Assembly: GCA_026122225.1 (NCBI GenBank)
Contig: JANEZZ010000470.1
Span: 310,001 to 374,000 of the forward strand
DNA length: 64,000 nt
Direction of reading: 5' to 3'
Source of the DNA: Heloderma charlesbogerti
Taxonomy: Eukaryota; Chordata; Lepidosauria; Squamata; Helodermatidae
The notes under the pieces are model-generated. The model saw only the letters and a program-made list of their open reading frames with translations, was not told the origin of the DNA and ran no database searches. The translations under genes were made by a program, and so were the position numbers. Below, piece after piece: positions 22,201 through 30,440 of the stretch (position 1 is the first letter of the stretch; the number at the start of each line of letters is the position of its first letter).

Positions 22201-24406
22201 CCCACATCTCTAAACGTGGTACCTGCCTTGTAATATCTGCAGTTCACTTCACAAAGGGAGACTTGCAGTAATGTTGCAGGATGGACCACTCCCTGGAGCT
22301 GGGTGGGTGAGACAGTGGATGTGGCTGGGATATGCTCCACCAGCCTAGATGTGTCTTCTGCACTTTACACTGCATACACACCCTCCATGGTTAATATTTT
22401 TATGTTCACCCCCCTTCTCTGAGCAGTGACTGATGACGGGGATGGAGTGCCTGCCAAGGTTTGGTTTCTTTGGGAAGGAGGACAGGAAATTCATATGTTT
22501 TGCAGTATATGGATTAGTCACAAGTGTTCATTAAAAACAAATGAAGAGACATGTCAATCCTCCATGTTTTCGATATTGTTGGGCATCACTACGCCTTTTG
22601 TCAGTGAATCCCATACTTTACTATCTGTGTCTGAAGAAGACCTGCCTTTCCTCTGTCCTGAATCTTCCACCATTCAGAGGAGCAGTTGTTAGACAGAACA
22701 GCAGGCTGCAGTCGCCATTTGCTATCGTGCTAAGAATGGCATGAAAAAAAGAAAACGTTGCCCTGTTACTTTGATTTTCACTCTTCTCTTGAATATGGGG
22801 TTTGTAGTTTTGCACCATCGATCTAATCTTTTATACCATGAATTGTACATTGAATATTGTCGATTACCACAGACGCATGTTGTTAGCATTATGTTCGTGG
22901 TGCTCTGCAACTCCTGCTCTCACTTTTTGTTTGGAGTGCTGCAGCTCCAGGGTCGGGCAGAGACTCTTCGCAGCTTCATCCAAATGGCATTCTCCCCAAT
23001 GGGGAGGCAGCCCAGTGCCAAGTCCCTGGGACTTCACGTGCAATTCATCACCCCATAGAGAAGGTGCACAGCATGCAAAACACCCAAGGCTGTGAGGCGC
23101 TGGCCAAGTTCCCTGCTTCCCGCATCCCCTTCTCTAACCTCCCATCACACATTGGAGATAAGACCTCAGATTCCTGCACAGAAGGAAGGTGAAGCCCAGC
23201 CTGCTTCACTAATCCATGCACGCCTTGTGAGCCAGATGGGGAAACTTTGCAGGCAAAATTAGGACTGCCGGCCAGAGATCCTCCATTTCTAGCTTCAAGT
23301 GATGTTTAAATATGGATTCTAAACACATGAATCATGAAATGTGGGTTGTTGACATGAGACAATGATGAAGCTCAGCAAGCCCGACTGTGCCCTGCCTGAA
23401 ATTAATGTGTGCTGTCAATCACATGGGAAACAGATCTTTGATGGGACTTAACAGAACAGGAATTGCTAAGAATGTGAGAGAGATGTTCTTTTTCTTTCCA
23501 GATGCGGAGCATTGCACCAAGTGTCCAGAGGTTCAGCATCCAAGCGGGGACCGAGATCAATGCATCCCCAAGAATCTAACTTTCCTGTCCTATGAAGAAA
23601 CTTTAGGGATCACCCTGGCTTCCTGTGCACTACTCCTGTCCTTAATCACAGGCTTTGTGTTAGGAATTTTCATTAAATTCCGAGAAACTCCAGTAGTCAA
23701 AGCTAACAACCTGGACCTATCCTACATTCTCCTCATCTCCCTCCTGCTTTCCTTCTTGTCCTCCTTCCTCTTCATTGGCCGGCCAAGGAAAGCGACCTGC
23801 CTCCTCCGACAAACAGCCTTCAGCATCATCTTCTCAGTTGCTGTCTCTTCTCTGCTGGCCAAAACGGTCACTGTGGTGCTGGCCTTCTTGGCCACAAAGC
23901 CAGGGAACAGGGTGAGGAACTTCCTGGGAAAGAGTTTGGCCAATTGCATTGTCATTTCCTGTACCAGTGTCCAAGTTGTCATTTCCACCATTTGGCTGAG
24001 CTCCTCTCCACCCTTCCCAGACTTGGACATGCACTCCCAGCCTGGACAGATCATTCTGAAATGCGAGGAAGGGTCTGTCACCATGTTCTATGCTGCCCTT
24101 GGCTACATGGGCTTCCTGGCTGCCATCTGCTTCACGGTGGCTTTCCTAGCCAGGAAACTTCCTGGGGCCTTCAATGAAGCCAAGCTGATCACCTTCAGCA
24201 TGCTGGTCTTCTGCAGTGTTTGGGTGTCCTTTGTGCCCACCTACCTGAGCACCAAGGGGAAGTACATGGTAGCCGTGCAGATCTTCTCCATCTTGGCCTC
24301 CAGTGCTGGGCTGTTGGGCTGCATCTTTCTTCCCAAGTGCTACATTATTGTATTCAGGCCTGATAAGAATACAAAGGAGTATCTCATGATGAAAACCAAT
24401 GTATAA
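10009..24406 (+). CDS. V2R gene A, type-2 vomeronasal receptor (six exons)
   Basis: Predicted 867-aa class C GPCR, expected to detect peptide or protein chemosignals at the surface of vomeronasal sensory neurons. Exons: 10009-10244, 11729-12020, 12679-13494, 14235-14462, 14678-14804, 23502-24406. All introns are GT-AG and phases match (2,0,0,0,1). Domain order: signal peptide (about residues 1-25), extracellular Venus-flytrap ligand-binding domain (exons 1-4), cysteine-rich NCD3G linker (exon 5, CVESCLPGF...CCYDC), seven-helix domain (exon 6). The length is normal for the family and no stop or frameshift was found. The long intron 5 carries the BovB and PH4/PH5 insertions. The ATG at 10009 was chosen because it starts a clean signal peptide; the open frame extends upstream only without an ATG. 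Gene B is a near-identical tandem duplicate. The specific V2R orthologue cannot be named. Confidence 0.93.
10245..11728 (+). other. Intron 1 of V2R gene A
   Basis: Contains a CR1-like fragment at about 10635-10900 (plus orientation; CR1 C-terminal text around AAGAACTGTGTATGTTTAGC) and the reptile interspersed repeat with TTCAACTCCTATCAGCCCC...GTAGTCCAAAC at about 10998-11105. In gene B that repeat received PH12. The remainder is unassigned. Confidence 0.6.
11729..12020 (+). CDS. V2R gene A exon 2
   Basis: 292 nt with acceptor TTTCCCAG and donor CAG/GTGTGG. Encodes the upper lobe core of the ligand-binding domain: [28 protein letters not shown] and [15 protein letters not shown] are hallmark V2R blocks. 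Phase 2 in, phase 0 out. An open frame runs upstream of the acceptor but is intronic. Confidence 0.93.
12021..12678 (+). other. Intron 2 of V2R gene A
   Basis: Unique-looking sequence, nearly identical to gene B's intron 2 except that the latter has PH13 inserted directly after the donor. No repeat or RNA gene was recognised. Confidence 0.6.
12679..13494 (+). CDS. V2R gene A exon 3
   Basis: 816 nt, phase 0/0, 272 codons without a stop. The largest ligand-binding-domain exon ([49 protein letters not shown]). Acceptor TTGCCAG, donor CAG/GTATTC. Its last codons include an unusually basic RRKRRV stretch, present in gene B too. Confidence 0.93.
13503..13690 (-). mobile_element. CR1 3' end in intron 3 of gene A
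   Basis: The CR1 tail (TAGAATCATAGAATCATGG on the plus strand) begins only about 9 nt after the exon-3 donor and runs through the typical CR1 C-terminal region. The same insertion is in gene B at 41264, so it predates the duplication; in gene B it is interrupted by PH14. Confidence 0.8.
13691..14234 (+). other. Rest of intron 3 of gene A
   Basis: No recognisable element. Most of this segment (to about 14160) is missing from gene B, where PH14 sits at the deletion junction. Confidence 0.5.
14235..14462 (+). CDS. V2R gene A exon 4
   Basis: 228 nt, 76 codons, phase 0/0. Starts [11 protein letters not shown] and carries [16 protein letters not shown] and the ending [11 protein letters not shown], closing the ligand-binding domain. 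Acceptor TTCTAG, donor CAG/GTGAAG. Confidence 0.92.
14678..14804 (+). CDS. V2R gene A exon 5 (cysteine-rich linker)
   Basis: 127 nt, phase 0 in and 1 out. Encodes the NCD3G cysteine-rich region ([27 protein letters not shown]) that couples ligand binding to the helices. Acceptor CCTTAG, donor GAAG/GTAGGT. Too short to be obvious as an isolated open frame. Confidence 0.9.
14943..15800. mobile_element. LINE remnant(s), family uncertain, in intron 5
   Basis: 14943-15130 is a common reptile repeat tail (TACATTTCTATACCACCCAA, repeated CATTAAAAC), also present at 42725-42890 in gene B and, shorter, at 28390 and 49535. 15190-15800 reads like the decayed non-coding part of an L2/CR1-like element. 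No intact coding sequence. Confidence 0.45.
15801..16074. other. Intron 5 sequence, nothing recognised
   Basis: No ORF, repeat or RNA gene could be supported here. Confidence 0.4.
16075..16570 (+). repeat. Intron 5 tandem duplication, first copy
   Basis: About 495 bp starting near GACCCTCCATGCCCCGTGAC and ending before GACTCTCCATGCACCAGG at about 16575. The second copy is 16571-16751 plus 21016-21090 plus 22092-22325, interrupted by later insertions. This uninterrupted copy gives the empty site for PH4 (AAGTGACCTGGCATTC at about 16251). Confidence 0.75.
16957..17188 (+). repeat. 232-bp direct repeat, left (BovB target duplication)
   Basis: Aligns without gaps to 20440-20671; the only difference seen is CTATCAC versus CTTTCAC near the second palindrome. 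It abuts the 3' end of BovB exactly at 17188/17189. It consists of PH4 sequence containing two palindromes. Confidence 0.9.
17189..20439 (-). mobile_element. Full-length BovB (RTE clade) LINE
   Basis: 3251 bp on the minus strand: a 98-bp 5' leader (20439-20342), a single 1047-codon ORF (20341-17198) and a very short 3' tail of CAACAACA type immediately after the stop. Hallmark BovB strings include AAGAATACTGGAGTGGGTTGCC (20 bases from it: AAGAATACTGGAGTGGGTTG) near 20245 and the GAGTCGGACACGACTGAAC 3' end. BovB is known for repeated horizontal transfer between squamates and other animals, including ruminants. The intact ORF and near-identical flanking repeats suggest a recent insertion. Confidence 0.93.
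17198..20341 (-). CDS. BovB endonuclease/reverse transcriptase polyprotein
   Basis: 1047 aa, uninterrupted. An APE-type endonuclease spans about residues 108-345 ([15 protein letters not shown] at about 141, GDWNA at about 245, QIDYVL at about 311, SDHELL at about 339). The reverse transcriptase spans about 560-880 ([28 protein letters not shown] at about 690 with the first catalytic Asp, [10 protein letters not shown] at about 748, YADD at 792-795). A basic C-terminal domain ends with [17 protein letters not shown]. The endonuclease nicks target DNA and the RT copies its RNA from the nick. The annotated Met is the first in frame; the true start may be a later Met. All key residues are present, so it could be active. 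Confidence 0.92.
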   Translation of the reverse strand: MLCRATQDGQVMAESSDKMWSTGEGNGNPLQYSCQENPMESITRLKEMTPEDEPLRSEGVQYATGEEQRVFPSSARKSEAAGPNPKGHSAVDVSGGEKKIRCCKEQYCLGTWNVRSMNQGKLEVVKHEMTRLNIDILGISELKWTGMGEFNSGDHHIYYCGQESLRRNGVALIVNKRVGKAVLGYNLKNDRMISVRIQGKPFNITVIQVYAPTTEAEEAEVDRFYEDLQHLLELTPKKDVLFIIGDWNAKVGSQEITGITGRHGLGVQNEAGQKLIEFCQENMLIIANTLFQQHKRRLYTWTSPDGQYRNQIDYVLCSQRWRSSIQSVKTRPGADCGSDHELLLAKFRLKLKNVGKTTKPFRYDLNHIPFEYTVEVRNRFQGLDLIDRVPEELWTEVRNIVQEAATKSIPKKKKCKKAKWLSDEALQVAHERREAKSKGERGRYTQLNAEFQRIARRDKKAFLNEQCKEIEENNRMGKTRDLFKKIGDLKGTFCAKTGMIKDKEGRDLTEADEIKKRWQEYTEELYRKDLNVPDSHDSAVTELEPDILESEVKWALGSISNNKASGNDSIPAELFKILKDDAVKVLHSICQQIWNTQQWPQDWKRSVYIPIPKKGNAKECSNYRTIALISHASKVMLKILQARLQQYANRELPEVQAGFRRGRGTRDQIANIRCIMEKAREFQKNVYFCFIDYAKAFDCVDHNKLWQILKVMGVPDHLTCLLRNLYEGQEATVRTTHGTTDWFKIGKGVRQGCILSPCLFNLYAEYIMRNAGLDESEVGIKIAGRIINNLRYADDTTLMAESEEDLKSLLLKVKDESAKAGLKLNITKTKIMASGPITSWHIEGEEMEAVTDFTFLGSKITADGDCSHEIKRRLLLGRKAMANLDSIVRSRDITLPTKVRLIKAMVFPVVMYGCESWTIRKAERRRIDAFELWCWRRLLRVPWTARRSNQSILKEINPECSLEGQIMKLKLQYFGHLMRRENSLEKTLMLGKTEGKRRRGRQRMRWLDSITNAMNMNLSTLRERAQDRKAWRAMVHGVTKSRTRLND
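20440..20671 (+). repeat. 232-bp direct repeat, right (BovB target duplication)
   Basis: Starts at the base after the BovB 5' end. PH4 sequence resumes normally at 20672. Together with the left copy it gives the pre-insertion PH4 by simple removal of one copy plus BovB. Confidence 0.9.
21090..21437 (+). mobile_element. Divergent palindromic element related to PH family
   Basis: Absent from the first intron-5 tandem copy. Contains a hairpin with 55-56 nt arms (21126-21181 versus 21186-21240; TGTGCCCATAGAC...GTATAAG) unlike the standard PH palindromes. Its right end resembles a PH end (GATTTCTCTGACATCCCTA) with a GGAGGTAAGTGG donor-like site at 21362. Left boundary approximate. Confidence 0.5.
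21471..22091 (+). mobile_element. PH5: palindromic hAT-like element
   Basis: 621 bp with a perfect 8-bp duplication CCTGCTAA (21463-21470, 22092-22099). The first base of the left end is changed (AAGGGATA). Outward donors at 21596 (ACTTACC, minus) and 22066 (CAGGTAAGTG, plus). Palindromes at about 21687-21722, 21805-21843 and 21860-21899. Confidence 0.85.
22326..23501 (+). other. 3' part of intron 5 of gene A
   Basis: Closely matches 46025-47191 in gene B. No repeat was recognised. Open frames of 85-105 codons around 22741-23095 exist in both genes, but the first ATG is lost in gene B and no domain is seen, so they are not called. Confidence 0.5.
23502..24406 (+). CDS. V2R gene A exon 6 (seven-helix domain)
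   Basis: 905 nt, phase 1 in, ending at TAA 24404-24406. Starts [17 protein letters not shown], completing the cysteine-rich region. Seven hydrophobic helices follow, with class C/V2R signatures: [11 protein letters not shown] in the first intracellular loop, [16 protein letters not shown] between helices 6 and 7, and [16 protein letters not shown] in helix 7. Short cytoplasmic tail. Acceptor TTTCTTTCCAG. Confidence 0.95.
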
Positions 24407-24986
24407 ATTTGACTTGTATTCTTACCAAGCACCCTGATATTCTTCTATTTCTTTTGTAGTAATCTGCGCTTCGAAAAGGAGGCTTCTTTCCAACATCAGA
24501 AAAGCACCACAGAAGCCTTTCTTTCCATTTCAATCTCACTAGATATGTTTTCTGTTCCCTATTATATGCTGGGTTTTGATGCTTTCTGTTTTAACCCTTT
24601 TGAAATTTTCCCTTTGTAAAATGTCTCGTTGGTCTTTTTGTGACCCACAAAGTGGCATACAAATGTTTCATTGGAGAAGTAAATATTTTACTCTTAGAAA
24701 CCAGGTGTGGCATTCAAGGCAGAACTGTATATCTGACGTGGGGTCATCACCACTCTCTGGGTCCAGAGTCCAAGCCTAGAAGTCACCAGGTAACTGCTGC
24801 CAGCAGCCATCAGGAGTAGTAGCCATTGATAGCCGGATCCTCAATGAATTTGACTCACTCCCATGTAAAGCCATCCCCTGTGGTGGCCATCAATATATCA
24901 TGTGGTATTTATTTATTTGGTTTCTACTCCACTTTTCTACCAAGAGAAATAATACTCCATTTCTACCAAGAGAAATAATACTCCAT
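24407..24986 (+). other. 3' flank of V2R gene A
   Basis: Presumed 3' UTR and downstream DNA. No canonical AATAAA was found close to the stop. It aligns with 49037-49590 in unit B, where PH17 is inserted. A 26-bp stretch TTCTACCAAGAGAAATAATA is locally duplicated at about 24936-24986. Confidence 0.5.
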
Positions 24987-25362
24987 AAGTACGCCGTTTG
25001 CATACTTATTGCGTTCCTTATTTTGGCACGTCTTAGTCTACGTCAAGATTTACGTAGACTAATACGGCAAAAATAAGGGGAACACAAATAGAGTAGCGGC
25101 TACTATGCTATTTGCATTCCCCTTATTTTCGCCGTCTTAGTCTACGTAAATCTTGACGTAGACTAAGACGTGCCATTTGCGTACGCGCGTTGTTGTTGTT
25201 TTTTAAGTCAGACGTGATAGGCTACGTAAATATTTACGTAGCCTATCACGGCTGACTGCAGGGATGCAAACGGCAGCGAGGATTCTGGGGGTAGGGACGG
25301 AACACCTCCCCCCCACCATCAACATAATTCGCGAACAGGTAAGTGACTTTCATCCATCCCAA
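24987..25362 (+). mobile_element. PH6: 5'-truncated palindromic hAT-like element
   Basis: Right end CATCCCAA with outward donor CAGGTAAGTG at 25337. The left end is missing; the element starts at the duplicated CTCCAT. It retains the central inverted repeat with TAGTCTACGT arms (about 25030-25175) and one 36-bp-type palindrome (25214-25250). Unit B has the uninterrupted site. Confidence 0.75.
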
Positions 25363-26039
25363 CACTAGCATGACTTCAGGAATAAAATAGGATTTCCTTC
25401 AGCTGCTGAACACATTCACTTAGGAGTAAGCACCATTTCCTTGTAGAAATGGATAAGTCACAACTTGTGCTTGCTTACAACGTGCCCTCCATGCATCCAC
25501 ACTTCAGGCCCAAATCCAGATTGGGAGGGTGGCATCCACACAGCAACCGATTTCTGCTCAAAATCACTATGTTCCCCACACCAGCACTACTGAGTTCACC
25601 TTTTTCTGGGCACCCTCTAATAATCCTTGGCACAAGCCCCCCCCCACCCCAACCTGCTTTGACATTTCTCACCATTACCAGCAGCAGCAACATTCATGAT
25701 GTTGCAAGGAAATAAAGCTACATGTACCACACCCTGTTATTAGCAGGAGTAGCGCTCTCAGCACAGCTACATTAAAGGAGACACCCATCTCTCACTATAG
25801 ACTCACCCAGTAATGACATCGGTCAACTAACAGAATAACGGTGTGAGTCACCTCACAGTAGGAACAGCAATACAGAAAGTCTCAGATGCTTCATAAGGCA
25901 ATACAGGGGCTTGTTTCTCTCCCCTATCCGGGCTCCCTTGCCCACGCCCTCACTTCTAAAACATCATTCATGGACAATAATTAATTCACAATTCCATTGC
26001 AGCAAACTATCATTGAGTTAGAGCTCTCCCCGTTTCCAA
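25363..26039. other. Intergenic, nothing recognised
   Basis: No gene, repeat or RNA supported. Confidence 0.4.
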
Positions 26040-27075
26040 AATGTGCACACTTTTGCTTGAAGACACCAAAGTGCAGCATCTGTAGGCTCCCCCTGAGGAC
26101 ACACCCCCATTTTGCCCCATGCCAACAAACTTTGGCAGAGTTATACCTACTGGCACCCAACCCCCCCATCTCTTTCTCCGTGTCAGGGTTGCCTCTGAGC
26201 ATATAGAGTGGCAGAGCAGGTCAGATTCTGAGGAAGAGCTGTCACAGGATGGGGGAGAGTTTCCACTCCCACCCCTTAAGTTAAGAGAGCTTGCCGCCTT
26301 TTCCCAAAGGGAGACCAACTTTAGAAGCTCCCCCTTGAATTCTTTGAAGGCTTTTCCTTTGTAGCCTGTGAGTCTCTAGCAATTAGCATCTGTATGCCTC
26401 ATTAGGGTAAATGGAATTAAAGCCTTGGAAATGCAGCTTCTTGTCTGAGTGTTGATTTGGCTATTGGAGTTTTTTGCAGGGCAAAAGGGGAATCCTGACA
26501 CTCGGGGCACTTTCTCCCTGCTCACAATGAAGGCTTGTCCACTCTGTGGTCCTGATAACTTGGCTGATCAGCACTGCAGTAAAGCCCTAACGCCCCTTTA
26601 TTTCATGCCAATAGGAAGATGACAATCTCTCTGATTATCCAGGGCAGCATCTGAAGGCTATCCATGAGAACAGCCCACCCCCCCCAATTTCACCCCATTC
26701 CAGCAAACTGTGGCAGACTTATAGTTTCCACACACACACCCTTTTTGCCTTCTCTAGTCACTTTCTCCCTGCTCACAATGAAAAGTTATTCCATGCCATG
26801 GTCCCAATACCTCAGCTAATCACTACTGCTGTAAAGCCATAAGGCCCATTTGATTAATGGCAAAGAAAAGAGTATAAACTTACTGTTCCATCACTTTTCC
26901 AAGAAAAAGCCAAAATCCTCGATTCTCCAGTGCAGCATCTGAAGGGTCCCCCTGGGAACAGCCACCACCCCTATTTCTCCCCCTTCCAGCAACCTGTCAC
27001 AGATTTGTAGCTTCCAAGCCATTTTTACTACACACATCTGGGAAGCTGACCAATGCAAGAAGAAGCAGGGAAGCA
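26040..27075 (+). repeat. Tandem repeat of about 285-bp units (three copies)
   Basis: Units begin near GCAGCATCTG at 26069, 26645 and 26932 and share CCATTCCAGCAAACTGTGGC and CACTTTCTCCCTGCTCACAA blocks. The first unit is expanded by the solo LTR at 26181-26500. Two more units occur at 51287-51700 in unit B. Confidence 0.75.
26181..26500 (+). mobile_element. Solo LTR inside the 285-bp tandem repeat
   Basis: 320 bp bounded by TGTCAGGG...TCCTGACA, flanked by CTCCG and CTCGG (imperfect 5-bp target duplication). A reverse-oriented relative lies at 63538-63849. It shares the GATTCTGAGGAAGAG block with the solo LTR at 6060-6588. Confidence 0.75.
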
Positions 27076-27732
27076 CTGCAATGAGGAGCAGAGCAGTGAA
27101 CTAACGTGGAAGAATCAGAGAAGCTCCAAAGTTACGCAAACATCAAAGAAGCAAACTTATGGAAATATCAGAGAACCTGCTAAGTAACGCAAGGATCAGA
27201 AAAGCACTAAGAGAAGCAAAGCAAAGCAACATCAGAGAGGTGAATTAACACAACATCAGAGAAGCGAATCCACCCAAGAGAGGTTAGTTACCCCCACTGG
27301 AAAAAAGAAAGTACAGCACAATTCTGAAGGCTTGACAGACTGCAAGAGCACTTTGATGAGTCGGAAAGGCAGGCTAGTTGCTGTAGTTACTCTAATTACT
27401 CTCCCTGAGGATAGTAGTGCCAATGGGGAAAATGAGTGAGTGGGGGGGAGGGGCAGCCCCATCTCTTGACCATGTCAGTGCCAGGTCACAGCCATGTCAG
27501 AAAGGCACACCCAGGAGCTGATGGGGTGGAGCATGGCACACTGCAGTCACTTTAACTGAAAAACAACAACAACAACAACAACAACATCAACCTGGAGTAA
27601 AAGGACTCTCAGATAATGTGGGTTTTCAAGATGCATGCTGAGGTTTGGCAGTGCACTGGCCATAATGTCATGTGCCATGAATGACCTCAAACCACTCCCA
27701 ATCCACAGGAAAGCCCCCAGTTCTCTCCTGGG
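27076..27732. other. Intergenic, with a (CAA)n tract
   Basis: Purine-rich repeats of the type ATCAGAGAAGC occur at about 27105-27265, and a short (CAA)n microsatellite at about 27560-27590. No gene. Confidence 0.45.
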
Positions 27733-27872
27733 TAGGTGAATGTTCCAAACGACAACTGTGGAAGACAGAATCACCCCTTGGCTGTTCCTGAAGGATCTCT
27801 GTCTGACATCTCTATCCAGATTTCTACCATGTGGGGCATCTCTAAAATTGCGCAGGTGTGGTGAGGTGGCAT
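27733..27872 (+). pseudogene. V2R exon 2 remnant
   Basis: Matches the 3' half of the functional exon 2: AATGTTCCAAAC, CAACTGTGGAAGA, TCACCCCTTGGCTGTT, TCTATCCAGATTTC, GGGCATCT, then CGCAGGTGTGGTGAGGTGGC continuing into intron-2-like sequence (GGCATTTGC). The 5' half is missing and there is a frame change, so it is a decayed third receptor copy at the end of unit A. Confidence 0.8.
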
Positions 27873-28764
27873 TTGCAGGCCATCACAGATATCCTTGTTT
27901 AATGTGACAATCAACTGTACAATTCCAGAATCATTGCCTTGGTTTTAGAGTATGAGAAACTGAAGGGAAATGTTGTGTATTTATGGGCCGAAGCCACTTG
28001 CAAAACCCCTTTTGTGGGAGGCTCATTTTACCCTTACATTGTCTTCACAGGATGCAGCACATTTGGTAATATCTCCCACAATTGGTTGGTCTTGCTGGCT
28101 CTGTATCTCACTTGGCTGCCTTCTCACTCTGCAATCTACCTGATCCCACAGTGGCACCTCCAGGCCCCTTCCCTGCCCCTGCCCAAAAGGGTTCTCCAAG
28201 CCTTTCCCTCCCCTACCCGAAGGAGTCTCCAGATGCTATCCCTCCCCCTCTGAAGCCTCACCAAGATGAAATCACCCATCTAGGCAAAAATGCAGGGCAG
28301 CCAGAGCACAGAGGAAAGGAGAAGATAGTTGGCAGCCTGCAATTTTGGAGGACGGTGACTATCCAGATCAGACTGCACCCTTAGTTATTCATAGAATCTA
28401 TGGTATACCGCCCAATAGCTGAAACTCTGTGGGCAGTTTCCCCTAACCTGTCCTCACACACCGTAACCTTACAACATTATGAATGAGTTAAAGCAAGGCT
28501 GTGGAATGGCAGTGGGGTGTGGCTTCACAACCTGCCACCCACCCACCTACCTATCCACCTTCTGAATGACCTCAGGGGGAGGGGCCATGCCCCTGATGTC
28601 ATTTGGTTTCCAGTTAATGCTCCGAGTGTATCCGGAAAGTGTGTTGGCCAGAAGTCATCTGCAGAGTGCACAGTGCTTCTGCCCAGAAGAGAAAAGAATT
28701 GCAAGAGGTCAAGCCATGTCTCTCTGTGTGTGTATGTGTGTGTGTGGGTAGGTAGGTAGGTTCA
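27873..28764. other. Intergenic, nothing certain
   Basis: A short copy of the reptile tail repeat (GGTATACCGCCCAATAGCTG) at about 28398-28430 and a (GT)n tract at about 28728-28748. Nothing else recognised. Confidence 0.4.
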
Positions 28765-30440
28765 CAAATGTTTTTGTGAGAGATGTGGATGGATAAGGTT
28801 ATTTTTACCTTGGATCAATTCCTGGGTCCAGACAATGAGTTTCTCTCATCCTCTGATCTCCTACCCAAATGATTACCCACTACAGCTGAATAGCACGTAT
28901 TATTTGTAGGGGTGTACGAAACCCTGCTTACCTGGCTCTGCTGGGGTCCGCAGGTGAGGGAAGGCGATCAGTTCCTCCCCCCCAGAATCCTGCCTGGCCG
29001 GCTCCGCTACACAGCCAGTCCACGGAGCTGCCGGCCGGGCCAACCCGCAGTGGGGCCTCCAGCCGCTGCCGGGCTGCTGCGGACATAAATGGCGCCCCGG
29101 GTAGGGGACGCCATTTGCTACCCTATGCCAGCCCATGATAGGCTACATATATATTTATGTAGCCTATGACAACTAAAGCAGGGTCATCCCCTACGCCATT
29201 TGCGTTCCCGCTTTAGCCGTGATAGGCTACGTAAATATAAACGTAGCCTATCTCGGGCTGCTGTAGGGATGCAAATGGTGACCGCTACGATGGCCGCCAT
29301 TTGCAGCCTCAGCAGCCCGGCAGCGGCCGGAGACGCCACCGTCGCTGCCACCGCCGCTTCATCTGCCGCTGGAGCTGCTGCTGCTGCTGCTGTCAGGTAG
29401 GCTCCATTTCGTGGGGCTTTCGTGGGGTGGTGGGGCAGGTTGCTCCGTTCCGCCACAGATTACAGGGGCCCGAATTGGCTGGAATTTGGCCTCCCTGGAA
29501 TCCATGGTGGAATTCTCTAACTTCTCTAATTATTTGCCATTGCAACACTTGGTGGAATTTCAGTTTGGTCCGGCCAGTGTCTCCATTGTTATTGGAAACA
29601 TTGGTAGTGGTTGATCAGTCACATCGATCCACAATTCATGTACGTAAGTACCTGTTATTAGTAAGTAACGGTGGTACTCCGAGTCTAAGAAGGGAATGGA
29701 ATAGAGAATTGCAACACCCCTTTCTGCCTAATTGACGGATCATTGTGCCAGTGGCTGTACCTGAAGGATCTGTGGATCTTAGGCTACGCTTTAGAATCTA
29801 TAGAGCTTAGGCTACACAGGATCCAGCAGAACAGCTTGTTTGGGGTTTATTGGACTCCTCAACATCTTTTTAGTAACGGCTTGTCTAATTCGCATTGTTG
29901 GAGATGTAATACACATAATGCTTCTCTGAGTCATATGTTTTGGCAAGGCCCAATAGTAGCTGCCTTCTGGGAGGAGTTCATAATATGGATAAACTTTCTA
30001 CTGCAACACTCTTTAATATTGAATGATGTACATGTCCTCCTAAACTATTTGCCAACGGTTCCTTGGAAGTTAATGTACGGTCAGCAGAAATGGATTTTCC
30101 AAGCCCTCTTGACAGCCCAAACTCTGATATTGCAAGATTGAAAGGATAAATGTTCACCTCCTATAAAGCAGTGGATCGAGGACCCAACAGTGTTATCAAC
30201 ATCTTAGCGGGTGGTATATAGGATCCGCTCTCGAATGGATAAAGAGATGGATATTTGGTCTGCTTTTCTTGAACTTTATGCACAATCCCTTTTTTGAATT
30301 ATTTTCCAGAACGTTGAATTTAGCGGAATAGTGATGTTTGTCTTGCATGTTATTTTGTTGTGGTACGTTTATTTCCCCCTGCACAATTTCATTTTGTTTG
30401 GTTTGGTTTAAATCACAGTAAAAACATATCGATAAAGAAA
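28765..30440 (+). mobile_element. L1 LINE 3' fragment, split by PH7
   Basis: Pieces 28765-28906 and 29529-30440. The second encodes, with frameshifts, the L1 ORF2 C-terminus (GVYWTPQHLF, CWRCNTHNASLSHMFWQGP) and ends in the 3' UTR. It coincides with the junction between units A and B. Confidence 0.75.
28907..29528 (-). mobile_element. PH7: palindromic hAT-like element
   Basis: 622 bp, starts TAGGGGTG and ends CTTCTCTA. Perfect 8-bp duplication ATTATTTG (28899-28906, 29529-29536). The corresponding L1 at 55665 in unit B is uninterrupted. Contains a palindrome at about 29130-29168 and another at about 29215-29255, and an outward donor on the minus strand (GCTTACCTGG at 28927). Confidence 0.8.

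Larger units (their letters stand above)
16571..22325 (+). repeat. Intron 5 tandem duplication, second copy, expanded by insertions
   Basis: After removing PH4 with its BovB (16752-21015), the palindromic insert (about 21090-21437) and PH5 (21471-22091), the remaining pieces total about 490 bp and align in order with 16075-16570. Gene B shows only one partial copy (about 45795-46025). Confidence 0.75.
1..30009 (+). repeat. Segmental duplication unit A (V2R gene A)
   Basis: Position 1 aligns with 30010 and again with 56937: the same L1 3' sequence followed by similar flanks. Unit A therefore runs from before the window to about 30009. It shares gene structure, introns and most intergenic repeats with unit B, but differs by insertions (for example PH3 at 8309-9253, and BovB inside PH4) and by segments that unit B has deleted. 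Boundaries are approximate because they were set by eye. Confidence 0.8.

Noticed and set aside
22741..23095. Conserved-looking open frames in intron 5 of gene A, also in gene B (46467-46791)
   Set aside because: Conservation is explained by the recent unit duplication. The start codon is lost in gene B, there is no known domain, and the frames lie within the intron between two good V2R exons.
29301..29735. 144-codon open frame on the plus strand joining PH7 and L1
   Set aside because: It runs through the element boundary and its target duplication, so it is a fortuitous fusion of two repeats.
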